From NCBI GenBank assembly GCA_016707895.1, contig JADJGV010000019.1, positions 170,259 through 234,258 of the forward strand: a stretch of DNA of 64,000 bases. Direction: 5' to 3'. The translations under genes were made by a program, and so were the position numbers. Source of the DNA: Myxococcales bacterium (lineage in GTDB: Bacteria > Myxococcota_A > Polyangia > Haliangiales > Haliangiaceae). Below the pieces are notes generated by a model. The model had not been told where the DNA came from and searched no databases. It saw only the letters and a list, made by a program, of their open reading frames with translations. This document shows, one piece after another, positions 46,621 through 56,774 of the stretch (positions within the stretch are counted from its first letter, which is position 1; every line of letters begins with the position of its first letter).

Positions 46621-46950
46621 CTAGCGGCGGGGATGGCGTAGGCGCCAGAGCATGGCGCAGAGGCGATCGGCGAGGGCGAGCGCCGCGGTGCTCGCCGCGC
46701 CGGGCACGTAGCCCCAGTCGACGGCGACCTGGACGGCGGTGGCGGCCTCTGCGCACTCGCCGGCGGCGATGCGGAAGCGGGCGGCGCGATCGCGGCCATC
46801 GCGGCGGTTGCCCTCGGCAGTGTTGAGCGCGGCGCTGGTGGCGGCGCGGCGCAGCTGATCGGCGAGGTTGCGATCGCGCAGCTCGATCTGCGCGACGAGC
46901 GGACGGACGGCGACGATGAACTCACGGGCGATGGTCAGGGCTTCGAACAT
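46621..46950 (-). CDS. four-helix-bundle protein, IVP/S23 type (gene 1)
   Basis: A 109-residue, all-helical cytoplasmic protein. MFEALTIAREFIVAVRPL, then NLADQLRRAATSAALNTAEGNRR, RFRIAAGECAEAATAVQVAVDWGY and LADRLCAMLWRLRH match the four-helix-bundle family (TIGR02436-like): LxxQLRRAaxSiaxNiaEG followed by fxxiAxGSxxE. Relatives are encoded in 23S rRNA intervening sequences (S23/IVP) and resemble the Avd subunit of diversity-generating retroelements; they form pentamers and bind nucleic acid. A 19-bp inverted repeat begins 4 bases before the ATG. A paralogue lies divergently about 0.5 kb away. Confidence 0.85.
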   Translation of the reverse strand: MFEALTIAREFIVAVRPLVAQIELRDRNLADQLRRAATSAALNTAEGNRRDGRDRAARFRIAAGECAEAATAVQVAVDWGYVPGAASTAALALADRLCAMLWRLRHPRR

Positions 46951-46954
46951 GACG

Positions 46955-47102
46955 GGCTCCTTGGGTGTGGCTCTCACCCGCCACGCGCCCTGGAGCGCAC
47001 GGGCCGTGCCCACGACCGACCAAGGGCACTGGAGTCCCCGCCGGGTCGTGGGCGCGGCCCGCTGCGCGACGGGCGCGCAGGGTGAGCCACACCCAAGGAG
47101 CC
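46955..47102. repeat. 148-bp leader hairpin of four-helix-bundle gene 1
   Basis: Outer arms are a perfect 19-bp inverted repeat (GGCTCCTTGGGTGTGGCTC at 46955-46973; complement at 47084-47102). Inner arms at 47000-47017 and 47044-47061 pair over 18 bases with one mismatch (G-U pairable in RNA). Intermediate sequence also pairs with small bulges, so the whole unit folds to an apex near 47030. It lies just 5' of gene 1. Confidence 0.85.
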
Positions 47103-47285
47103 GACGTGCGAGACGCGACCTGCGCGCGGTGAGGCGGCGGTGGACGCTGCGTGTCGAGCGCGGTGCGCGCGTCGGCTCGCAGCGGTCGCGCACGTGGTGC
47201 GCGAGCAGTCCGCGAGGTGAGCGCCGACGAGCTGCGCGCACGTGCGGCGCCGCAACGGTGAGGTCGCGGAGCATGAGACCGCGCA
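47103..47285. other. gene-free middle of the four-helix-bundle module
   Basis: With the two flanking hairpins it makes a 496-base gene-free region. Sequence is dominated by GCGCGC-like runs. A weaker palindrome centres near 47196 (GCGCAC-GTG-GTGCGC, with GTCGGC and GCCGAC further out). I see no clear promoter and no credible reading frame. Confidence 0.5.
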
Positions 47286-47446
47286 GGTGGCCTCCGTGGT
47301 TGGGGCGCCCTTCGCGGCCCCCGCGCACGTCCCGCGCCGTCGGCCGCAGCAGGCGCGCAAGCGACCGAGCGTCGCGAAGCGGCGGCCGACGCACGGGCCC
47401 TGCGCGTGTGGCCGCGACCGGGCGACCCCCAACCACGGAGACCACC
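47286..47446. repeat. 161-bp leader hairpin of four-helix-bundle gene 2
   Basis: Outer arms GGTGGCCTCCGTGGTTGGGG (47286-47305) and its complement (47427-47446) pair with one mismatch over 20 bases, the right arm touching the ATG of gene 2. Inner pairs include TCGCGGCC/GGCCGCGA (47312-47319, 47410-47417) and GTCGGCCGC/GCGGCCGAC (47339-47347, 47382-47390), with an apex near 47368. The outer arm resembles that of the gene 1 hairpin (GGC-TCCTTGGGTGTGG). Confidence 0.85.
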
Positions 47447-47767
47447 ATGCTCGATGCTCAGTTCCTGGCTCTCGATCTCATCCGCGCGCTGCGCCCGCTG
47501 TGCGAGCAGATCGCGCGGTCGTCAACCGACCTCGCCGATCAACTGCGACGCGCCGCGACCAGCGTGATGCTCAACCTCGGCGAGGGCGTGCGCCGCACGG
47601 GCCGCGACAAGAAGCGCGCGTACCGCATCGCCGCCGCCGAGGCGCACGAGGTGCGCGCCGGCCTCGAAGCAGCCGTCGCCTGGGGCTGGCTCGACGACGC
47701 GGCGGTCGCCGCGGCGCGCGCGCTCGCCGATCGCGTCGGCCGCATCACGTACGCGCTGGCCCGGTAG
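47447..47767 (+). CDS. four-helix-bundle protein, IVP/S23 type (gene 2)
   Basis: A 106-residue paralogue of gene 1: MLDAQFLALDLIRALRPLCEQI, then DLADQLRRAATSVMLNLGEGVRR, AYRIAAAEAHEVRAGLEAAVAWGW and ADRVGRITYALAR. The conserved core DLADQLRRAATS is nearly identical to gene 1 (NLADQLRRAATS) while the rest has diverged, so the duplication is not recent. Its ATG directly abuts the end of a long hairpin that includes any ribosome-binding site (CGGAG), so folding could block translation. It is followed 27 bases later by a hexamer array. Confidence 0.85.
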   Translation: MLDAQFLALDLIRALRPLCEQIARSSTDLADQLRRAATSVMLNLGEGVRRTGRDKKRAYRIAAAEAHEVRAGLEAAVAWGWLDDAAVAAARALADRVGRITYALAR

Positions 47768-47793
47768 CGGCGGCAGGGGGCCGCGCGCCCCTT

Positions 47794-47889
47794 TCGGGAT
47801 CGGGGACGGGATCGGGATCGGGGACGGGATCGGGATCGGGATCGGGATCGGGATCGGGGACGGGATCGGGATCGGGATCGGGATCGGGA
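47794..47889. repeat. intergenic GGGATC/GGGGAC hexamer array
   Basis: About 16 units in the same orientation as the array at 46493, filling the gap between four-helix-bundle gene 2 and the convergent lepB stop codon. Confidence 0.88.
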
Positions 47890-47896
47890 ACCAGCG

Positions 47897-49167
47897 CTAG
47901 TGGACGAAGTTGCCGACGCGCTCGTACCGCATGTCGAACGGGTTCAGGTGCAGGAAGCCGTTCGGCGTGAAGCCGTACTTCGGCGGCCCCAGCGACAGCC
48001 AGATGAACATCGCCTTGCCCTTGACGTGCTCGAGCGGCACCGGCCCCCACACGCGCGAGTCGTTCGAGTTGTCGCGGTTGTCGCCCATCACGAAGACGTG
48101 GCCGGGCGGGACGACGTAGTGGTAGCGCGGCGTGCAGGTCGGCGCCGCCGGATCGGGATCCGGCGCGGTGCGCTCGACCTTGCCGATCGACGCCTGCGTC
48201 GGGTGATCCGGGCAGCGCGGCGCGGCGTGGGCCTCGTCGATGTCCGAGCGCGGGAACTCGGCGGTGTCGGCGTCGCGGCCGTGGAACCGCATCAGCGCGG
48301 TCGCGCGCTCGAACTCGATGTCCTGCGGCGACACGCCGGCCGCGGCGCGCTCGGCCTGGTACTGGGCCCAGAACGCCGGCCAGCCCATCGCGATCGCCGC
48401 CGCCGCCGCCGGGCGATCCGGCCGGTGGTAGACCGAGAACGCGTAGTCGCCGACCTTGGTGCGGAAGTGGCTCATGTCCTCGAGGTGCCAGCCGGCGTTG
48501 CCCTCGCCCCGGTGCGGCACCATCGCGTCGCTCGAGTCGCGGTCCCAGTAGCGCACCGCCGGCTCGGCCAGGGTCTCGGGCACCAGCGCGCCGTTGACGT
48601 AGAGCAGGTTGCAGCGGACCTCGACCTTGTCGCCGGCCACCGCCACCACCCGCTTGATGAAGTCGTCGCCCCGGCACGGCTGCTTGAAGACGACCACCTC
48701 GCCGCGGTGCGGGGTGCGCAGCGTGAACAGCTTGGTGTCGGTGTACGGGATGCGCACCCCGTACATGACCTTGTTGACGAAGATGAAGTCGCCGATCTGC
48801 ATCGTCGGGATCATCGACGCCGACGGGATCTTGAACGCCTCGACCACGAACGCCCGCAGCATCAGCGCGATCGCCAGCGCCACGCCGATCGACTCGGCGT
48901 ACTCGAAGATCGGCGACTTGCGCGCCGTCGCGGCCAGCTTGTCGAGCGCCGCGTCGATCACCGGCACCAGCCGGCGCATCGCCGCCGCGTCGTCGCCGGC
49001 CACCGCCGCGCGCAGCTCGGCCACGTGCTTGTCGAGCGCCGCCCGCTCGCCGCCGCCCAGCTTGGCGCCGCCGCGCAGCGCCTTGCCGCCCTCCTTCACC
49101 AGCGCCCGCGCCTCCCGCTTGACCCGCCGATCCAGCCGGGTCGCCCGCGCGGCCACCGCGGTGGACA

Positions 49168-49168
<1 letters not shown>
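47897..49168 (-). CDS. lepB: signal peptidase I
   Basis: A 423-residue leader peptidase that cleaves signal peptides at the outer face of the inner membrane. Residues ~1-85 are a charged helical cytoplasmic region; one TM helix follows (about 92-110, SIGVALAIALMLRAFVVEA). Catalytic Ser118 is in IPSASMIPTMQIGD and Lys172 in DDFIKRVVAVAGD; the late box GDNRDNSNDSRVWG is intact. Between the Lys box and the late box there is an insertion of some 130 residues, rich in Asp/His/Arg, making this protein long for the family. ATG overlaps the lepA stop by one base. Confidence 0.93.
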
Positions 49169-50976
<1,808 letters not shown>

Positions 50977-50981
50977 CGAGG

Positions 50982-51176
50982 CTACCGTTCCCCGGCGGGT
51001 CGCGTCACGACCGGCCAAGTCAGCTGTTCGGGGAGGTGGTCGCGGTAGCGCTCGAGCAGGAGCGCCACCGCCTCGGCCAGGCAGTCGTCGACCGCGCGAC
51101 CGGTGCGCGCCGCCAGCAGGCGGAGCCGGTCGTCGTCGTCGGCCGAAACGTTCACGGACAGAGTGCGGCGCGCCAC
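50982..51176 (-). CDS. small ribbon-helix-helix-like protein
   Basis: A 64-residue protein opening MARRTLSVNVSADDDDRLRLL, a short beta strand, then two helices (DRLRLLAARTGRAVDDCLAEAVALLLERY), the shape of CopG/Arc-type ribbon-helix-helix repressors. It is 5 bases upstream of lepA, so it probably shares that transcript and may autoregulate it. No toxin partner is adjacent. Confidence 0.6.
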   Translation of the reverse strand: MARRTLSVNVSADDDDRLRLLAARTGRAVDDCLAEAVALLLERYRDHLPEQLTWPVVTRPAGER

Positions 51177-51272
51177 GGGCGGCGGACCATACGTTGCGAT
51201 GTGTCACGGGTCAACGCTTGGGCCGGGTGCCCTGGCTTGCGCACCGACGGCCCGGGGTCTACGCTCCCGTCA

Positions 51273-52016
51273 ATGTCCCCCCGCTTGCGCCTGGCCGTCT
51301 GGGCCGCTCTCGTGGTCGTCCCCGCGGCCGCCTGCAGCAAGAACAAGAAAGACAAGACCATCGGCAACACCGGGGGCGACGCGTCGAGCGACGTCGGCAA
51401 GGTCGACCCGACGTTGTGCGAGACGTCGGGCAAGAACGTGCTGTCGTACGATCTCAACCGCGACGGCCGCCCCGACGTGTGGAAGATGTACAAGGTCGAG
51501 GATCAGGGCGGCACGTCGATCGAGGTGCTGACCTGCAAGCAGGTCGACTTCGACCACGACAGCCGCAAGGACTGGGTGGTGGGCTACACGCCCAAGGGCA
51601 GCCCGGCGTTCGAGAAGGCGGACTTCGACTACGACGGCAAGTTCGACATGTCGGCGATCTACGACCCCAAGACCGGCAAGCGCATCGAGGTCGAGCGCGA
51701 CAGCGACTTCGACGGCAAGTACGACATCAAGGAGGTCTACGACCGCTTCGAGGCGCTGACCGCGATCCGCCGCGACCGCAACGGCGACGGCAACCCCGAC
51801 TACTGGGAGCAGTACAAGGACGGCGGGCTGGTCGCGATCCTCTACGACGACGACTTCGACAACAAGGTCGACCGCCGCGACGAGGTGCCGGGCAGCCGGC
51901 CCAAGTTCGTCGCCCCCGAGCCCGAGCGCGGCGACGCCAGCGGCACCCTCGACGCCCCGGCCGCCGGGTCGGGCTCCGCCGCGCCCGCGGCCGGCAGCGG
52001 CAGCAAGCCCAAGTGA
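51273..52016 (+). CDS. lipoprotein with Asp-rich D-x-D-x-D/N-G repeats
   Basis: A 247-residue lipoprotein (VWAALVVVPAAACSKNKK, Cys21). The middle contains repeated acidic motifs: DLNRDGRPDVWKMY, DFDHDSRKDWVVGY, DFDYDGKFDMSAIY, DSDFDGKYDIKEVY, DRNGDGNPDYWEQY, DDDFDNKVDRRDE. Such DxDxDG loops typify Ca2+-binding thrombospondin type 3/FG-GAP-like repeats, so a calcium-stabilised surface domain is likely. A Gly/Ser/Ala tail ends the protein. The cupin gene overlaps its stop (GTGA). Confidence 0.75.
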   Translation: MSPRLRLAVWAALVVVPAAACSKNKKDKTIGNTGGDASSDVGKVDPTLCETSGKNVLSYDLNRDGRPDVWKMYKVEDQGGTSIEVLTCKQVDFDHDSRKDWVVGYTPKGSPAFEKADFDYDGKFDMSAIYDPKTGKRIEVERDSDFDGKYDIKEVYDRFEALTAIRRDRNGDGNPDYWEQYKDGGLVAILYDDDFDNKVDRRDEVPGSRPKFVAPEPERGDASGTLDAPAAGSGSAAPAAGSGSKPK

Positions 52017-52363
52017 GTTCGACCGTCGTCCCCAAGCCCTGGGGCCATGAGCTGATCTGGGCCCGGACCGCGCGCTACGTCGGCAAGATCCTGCACATCA
52101 AGGCCGGCGAGGCGCTGTCGTTGCAGTACCACGAGGTCAAGGACGAGACGATCATGGTCCTGACCGGCCGGCTGCGCTTCGAGCACTACCTCGACGGCGA
52201 GGCGCCGGTGGCGATCGAGCTGGGACCGCGCGAGCCGTTCCACATCACGCCGGGGCGGCGCCACCGCATGATCGCGATCGAGGACACCGACGTGGTCGAG
52301 GTGTCGACGCCCGAGCTCGACGACGTGGTGCGGCTGTCGGACCGCTACGGCCGCTCGGCCTGA
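52013..52363 (+). CDS. cupin-domain protein, mannose-6-phosphate isomerase-like
   Basis: A 116-residue single cupin starting at GTG: VVPKPWGHELIWA (the KPWGxE start of type II phosphomannose isomerase cupins), LQYHEVKDETIMVLTGRLRFE (cupin motif 1, with His and Glu metal ligands), then PFHITPGRRHRMIAIEDTDVVEVSTPEL (motif 2). Likely a metal-dependent sugar-phosphate isomerase or sugar-binding relative. Translationally coupled to the lipoprotein upstream. Confidence 0.82.
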   Translation: MSSTVVPKPWGHELIWARTARYVGKILHIKAGEALSLQYHEVKDETIMVLTGRLRFEHYLDGEAPVAIELGPREPFHITPGRRHRMIAIEDTDVVEVSTPELDDVVRLSDRYGRSA

Positions 52364-52449
52364 CCTTGACGCGGCGGCCGCACCGCTTACGTTGAGCGCA
52401 TGGACGCTGGCGCGCCGACGGTCGAGTCAACCTGAGGCGCGTCGCGCGC

Positions 52450-53646
52450 TTGGCGTGGACCGGGCTGGCGCTGGCGCTGCTGCTCGTGGGACCGCTGGTG
52501 GCGCTCGCGCTGGTGCCTGGCGCCGCCCTCGCCGCCTGGCCGGTCTGGGCGCTCACGTTCTGGCCGGCGATCGCCTCGACGCTGGCCGCGCTGCCGTACC
52601 ACCTGCAGCGCGGGCTCGAGCCGGCCGATCTGCCCGAGGACGCCGCGGCGTGGGTGCGGCGACGGCTCGACGCGCTGGGCCTGATCGGCGTCCGCGTCGC
52701 GACCATCGAGCGATCCCGCCGCGGCCCGTTCTACCACCCCGAGGAGCAGGTCATCGTGCTGCCGCCGGCGGTGCACCGCCACACCGCGCGCGCCTACGCC
52801 GCCGCCGCCCACGAGCTGGGCCACGCGATCGTCCACCTCCAGCACCCGCGGCTCAGCCGCTGGCTGCTCGCGGCCCGCCTCCACGTCGACGCGGTGTTCG
52901 CGCTGGCGATCGTCGCGCTGCTCGGCGGCGCGCTGACGGCGACGCCCGCCCTCGACCCGCTCGGCCTCGCGGGGTGCGCGCTGGCGCTGGTGCTGGCCGG
53001 CCTGGTGCTGGTCGACGAGCTCGCGGCCAACCACGTCGCGGTCGCGCAGCTGCGCACCGCGCTCGACGCCGCGCAGCTGCGGCGCGCCCGGCGGCGCCTG
53101 GCCGCGGCGCTCGCCACGTACGTGGCCCACCTGCTGGCGATCGCCACGCCGCTGGTGGTCGGCCGCTGGATCCTCGATCGGGTCGACGACATCGAGCTGC
53201 CGGCGCGGATCCCGACCGGCGCCGCCGCCGCGCTGGCGACGATCGCCGCCGTCGTCGTGCTGGCGGGCGCGGCCGCGGCGCTGCGGCGGCTGTGTCGGCC
53301 GAACCGCGCCGACGGTGGCTGGCTCAGGCTCGCCGCGGTGGGGTGGGCGCCGTTGCTCGCCACCGCCCTGGTGGCGCACCCGGCCGCGCCCGGCTGGCGA
53401 GTCGCCCTCGCGCTGGTCCCGGCGTGGGCGGTGCTCGCGGTGCCGGGCTGGGTGCTGATCGGGCTCGCCGCCGCGGCGCTGCCCGACGATCCCGGCGGCG
53501 CGGTCTCGACGCACCCCGGCGTCCGCCGGATCACGATGGCGACCCTGGCCCCGGACGACGACGCGCCGTCCATCGGCGCCAGGCTCTGGCGGGTCGCACG
53601 CTACCTGTGGGCGGTGCCGCTGGCCCTGTGGTGGCTGCTCGTCTGA
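52450..53646 (+). CDS. YugP-like zinc metallopeptidase, membrane-bound
   Basis: A 398-residue membrane protein. The start is uncertain: TTG (MAWTGLALALL), with no in-frame ATG or GTG that fits better. After two TM helices comes the peptidase segment FYHPEEQVIVLPPAV, then AYAAAAHELGHAIVHLQHP with the HELGH zinc site, like the YugP/Zn-peptidase-2 family (IAAHExGHAIQ). At least five TM helices follow (e.g. ALAIVALLGGAL, AGCALALVLAGLVLV), with a likely third ligand Glu in VDELAANHVAV. Probable membrane quality-control peptidase; the substrate is unknown. Confidence 0.72.
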   Translation: MAWTGLALALLLVGPLVALALVPGAALAAWPVWALTFWPAIASTLAALPYHLQRGLEPADLPEDAAAWVRRRLDALGLIGVRVATIERSRRGPFYHPEEQVIVLPPAVHRHTARAYAAAAHELGHAIVHLQHPRLSRWLLAARLHVDAVFALAIVALLGGALTATPALDPLGLAGCALALVLAGLVLVDELAANHVAVAQLRTALDAAQLRRARRRLAAALATYVAHLLAIATPLVVGRWILDRVDDIELPARIPTGAAAALATIAAVVVLAGAAAALRRLCRPNRADGGWLRLAAVGWAPLLATALVAHPAAPGWRVALALVPAWAVLAVPGWVLIGLAAAALPDDPGGAVSTHPGVRRITMATLAPDDDAPSIGARLWRVARYLWAVPLALWWLLV

Positions 53647-53743
53647 GCAGGAGGCTCACGATTCCGAGGCCCTACGGTCCGCTCCCGGGACGTCGCAGAT
53701 TGTGCAAAGCTACGCCGGTGCTGGGGCGTCTAACCCTGTGACG

Positions 53744-54400
53744 ATGACTCCCGCGGAGCGCGAAGGGCAGACGGCGGCCCGGCTGGTGGCGCTGGCCAAG
53801 GCCGGCGACCTGCGCGCGTTCGAGGAGCTGGTGCGCCGCTACCGCCGCCGCATCTACGCGCTGGCGCTGCACCTGACCGGCTCGAAGTCCGACGCCGACG
53901 ACATCGCCCAGGACGTCTTCATGCGCGCCTACCGGGCGCTGGCCGGCTTCGAGGGCAAGAGCGAGTTCTTCACCTGGGTCTACCGCATGGCGGTGAACCG
54001 CTCGCTCAACGTCCGCCGCGATCGCGGCCGCCGCCCCGAGGAGCCCTTCGACGACCCCCGCGTCGAGCTGGCCGTCGCGATCGACGCCGCCGGCGATCCG
54101 CGCAAGGCCGCCGAGCTGCGCCAGACCTACGCCCGGCTGCTGCACGGCCTCGACGGCCTGCCCCCGGAGATGCGCACCACCGTCGTGCTGGTGTCGCTGC
54201 AGGGCATGGCCCACGGCGAGGCGGCGATCGTGCAGAAGGTCAGCGAGGGCACGATCGCCTGGCGGATGCACGAGGCGCGTACCCGGCTGCGCGAGGCGCT
54301 GGGGCCGACCAAGGTGCCGCGCCGCCGCGGCCTGTCGATCGAGCTCGAGGGCCTGCTCGACGAGCTGGGCCTGCCGGTGCTGGCGCCGGGCCGGGCCTGA
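53744..54400 (+). CDS. ECF RNA polymerase sigma factor
   Basis: A 218-residue sigma factor from the ATG at MTPAEREGQTAA (GTG starts 6 and 42 bases upstream are alternatives). Region 2: FEELVRRYRRRIYALALHLTGSKSDADDIAQDVFMRAY, with FFTWVYRMAVNRSLNVRR. Region 4: LPPEMRTTVVLVSLQGMAHGEAAIVQKVSEGTIAWRMHEARTRLR. It has a ~25-residue C-terminal tail (SIELEGLLDELGLPVLAPG). There is no anti-sigma gene beside it: the next gene is a convergent alcohol dehydrogenase. Confidence 0.9.
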   Translation: MTPAEREGQTAARLVALAKAGDLRAFEELVRRYRRRIYALALHLTGSKSDADDIAQDVFMRAYRALAGFEGKSEFFTWVYRMAVNRSLNVRRDRGRRPEEPFDDPRVELAVAIDAAGDPRKAAELRQTYARLLHGLDGLPPEMRTTVVLVSLQGMAHGEAAIVQKVSEGTIAWRMHEARTRLREALGPTKVPRRRGLSIELEGLLDELGLPVLAPGRA

Positions 54401-54409
54401 CCCGCCCGC

Positions 54410-55462
54410 CTACGCCTGCGGCAGGTCGAGCACGAAGCGGTACTTCACGTCGCTGGCGACCATCCGGTCGTAGGCGCGATCGAGCTCCTCGGGGCCGATG
54501 CGCTCGACGTCCGAGACGATGCCGTGGGCGCCGCAGAAGTCGAGCATCGCCTGGGTCTCGGGGACGCCGCCGATCAGCGAGCCGGCCAGGCGGCGGCGGC
54601 CGAAGATCAAGAGGCCGGTGTTGGGCGACGGGTGCGGCGTCGGCGGCGCACCGACCACGCACAGCGTGCCGTCGCGGGCCAGGAGCTGCAGGTACGCGTC
54701 GAGGTTGTGGGCGGCGGCGACGGTGTCGATGATCAGGTCGAACTCGGGGCGGACCTCGGCCATCGCCGCGGCGTCCTTGGAGACCACCACCCGATCGGCG
54801 CCGAGGCGGGCGCCGTCGGCGACCTTGCCCGCGCTGGTGGTGAACAGCGTCGTGTGCGCGCCCATCGCGTGGGCCAGCTTGACCGCCATGTGGCCGAGGC
54901 CGCCGAGGCCGACCACGCCGACCCGGGTGCCGGGGCCCGCGCCCCAGGTGCGCAGCGGCGAGTAGGTCGTGATGCCGGCGCACAGGAGCGGCGCGGCGGC
55001 GGCGAGGTCGAGGTTGGTCGGCATGCGCAGCACGAACGCCTCGTCGACGACGATCGCGGTCGAGTAGCCGCCGTAGGTGCGGTGGCCAGGCTGGTGCGCG
55101 TCGGGCGAGTTGTAGGTGAAGACCGTGCCGTGGGTCTCGCAGTACTGCTCGAGGCCGGCCTTGCACGCGCCGCAGGTGCGGCAGCTGTCGACCATGCAGC
55201 CGACGCCGACCTTGTCGCCGACCGCGAACCGGGTGACCTTGGCGCCGACGGCGGTGACCACGCCGACCAGCTCGTGGCCGGGCACGCACGGGTAGACGGT
55301 GCCGGGCCACTCGCCGCGGGCGGTGTGCAGGTCCGAGTGGCACAGGCCGCAGTGGAGGATCGCGAACGCGACGTCGGTCGGGCCGGGCTCGCGGCGCGGG
55401 ATGGTGATCGGCGCGAAGCGCGCGGTCGACGACGAGACGGCAAACGCACGAGCGGTGGGCAT
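54410..55462 (-). CDS. zinc-dependent NAD(P) alcohol dehydrogenase (YahK/CAD-like)
   Basis: A 350-residue medium-chain dehydrogenase. Catalytic zinc ligands: HCGLCHSDLH (Cys), GHEL (His-Glu), and a later Cys in LLCAGITTYSPL. Structural zinc: CMVDSCRTCGACKAGLEQYC with four Cys. Rossmann GVVGLGGLGHMAVKLAHAMGA. The sequence is close to YahK/cinnamyl-alcohol-type aldehyde reductases. Monocistronic; start chosen at MPTARAFAVSS. Confidence 0.9.
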   Translation of the reverse strand: MPTARAFAVSSSTARFAPITIPRREPGPTDVAFAILHCGLCHSDLHTARGEWPGTVYPCVPGHELVGVVTAVGAKVTRFAVGDKVGVGCMVDSCRTCGACKAGLEQYCETHGTVFTYNSPDAHQPGHRTYGGYSTAIVVDEAFVLRMPTNLDLAAAAPLLCAGITTYSPLRTWGAGPGTRVGVVGLGGLGHMAVKLAHAMGAHTTLFTTSAGKVADGARLGADRVVVSKDAAAMAEVRPEFDLIIDTVAAAHNLDAYLQLLARDGTLCVVGAPPTPHPSPNTGLLIFGRRRLAGSLIGGVPETQAMLDFCGAHGIVSDVERIGPEELDRAYDRMVASDVKYRFVLDLPQA

Positions 55463-55525
55463 GCGCTCGTATAGCCCGGCCCGGGCGCCGTGCACACCGC
55501 CGCGAGTTCGGCTATGACGCGGGCG

Positions 55526-55969
55526 ATGAACACCCCGAACCGCTCGACGACCCACCGCGAGGTCGACATGACCCGCCTGGCCGGCCTCGGCCTCGAGCTC
55601 GAGGAGCTCGCCGAGCAAGGCCCGATCACCCCCGACCGAGTGATCGCCCTGGCCGAGGAGCAGGGCAAGCCGGCCAGCCACTACTACGCCGCGGTGGCGC
55701 TGGCCACCGAGGTCGAGCTGCCGACCGCCCCGGTCACCGCGGTGTTCTGTGTCGGCAAGTGCCAGAGCTGGGGCGCGCTCGACTGCGTCGACGCCGCGGT
55801 CGGGGCGTGGGAGCAGCGCGGCGGCGGCTTCGCGATCGCGGTCAAGAGCTGCCTCGATCGCTGCGTCGAGGCGCCGGTCGTGCAGCTCCGCACGCCCGCG
55901 GGCACCGCGCTGCTCGAACGCGCCAAGCCGGCCGACGTCACCGCCGGCCTGGCCGCGGCGCTGGAGTAG
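55526..55969 (+). CDS. thioredoxin-like [2Fe-2S] ferredoxin (NuoE-like fold)
   Basis: A 147-residue protein with a helical N-terminal half (ELEELAEQGPITPDRVIALAEEQGKP) and a C-terminal thioredoxin-like [2Fe-2S] domain: VFCVGKCQSWG gives two Cys, AVKSCLDRCVEAPVV gives two more. This is the NuoE-type C-x4-C ... C-x3-C pattern with spacing altered. Start uncertain among ATGs at 55514, 55526 and 55568. No complex I gene is adjacent. It may serve a soluble hydrogenase or dehydrogenase, or act alone. Confidence 0.7.
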   Translation: MNTPNRSTTHREVDMTRLAGLGLELEELAEQGPITPDRVIALAEEQGKPASHYYAAVALATEVELPTAPVTAVFCVGKCQSWGALDCVDAAVGAWEQRGGGFAIAVKSCLDRCVEAPVVQLRTPAGTALLERAKPADVTAGLAAALE

Positions 55970-56090
55970 GCGCGCGCTGCGACGGCTGCGACACCCGCGA
56001 CGCGGCGGCCGCGCGACGGAATAACGCAGCCGGTCAGCGCGGTTGGCTAGCGTACCCCGTCGACCGGCGCTACGGTCCGCACCGCCCCGC

Positions 56091-56773
<683 letters not shown>

Positions 56774-56774
<1 letters not shown>

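Noticed and set aside
46955..47446. Long inverted repeats as transposon ends
   Set aside because: No transposase or target-site duplication is seen, and each repeat pair is a local hairpin rather than the ends of one element.
46621..47767. Four-helix-bundle genes as part of a diversity-generating retroelement or 23S rRNA intervening sequence
   Set aside because: No reverse transcriptase, template repeat or rRNA sequence surrounds them, so only the protein family link is kept.
50982..51176. Ribbon-helix-helix gene as the antitoxin of a toxin-antitoxin pair
   Set aside because: The adjacent gene is lepA, not a toxin, and no other small gene is beside it.
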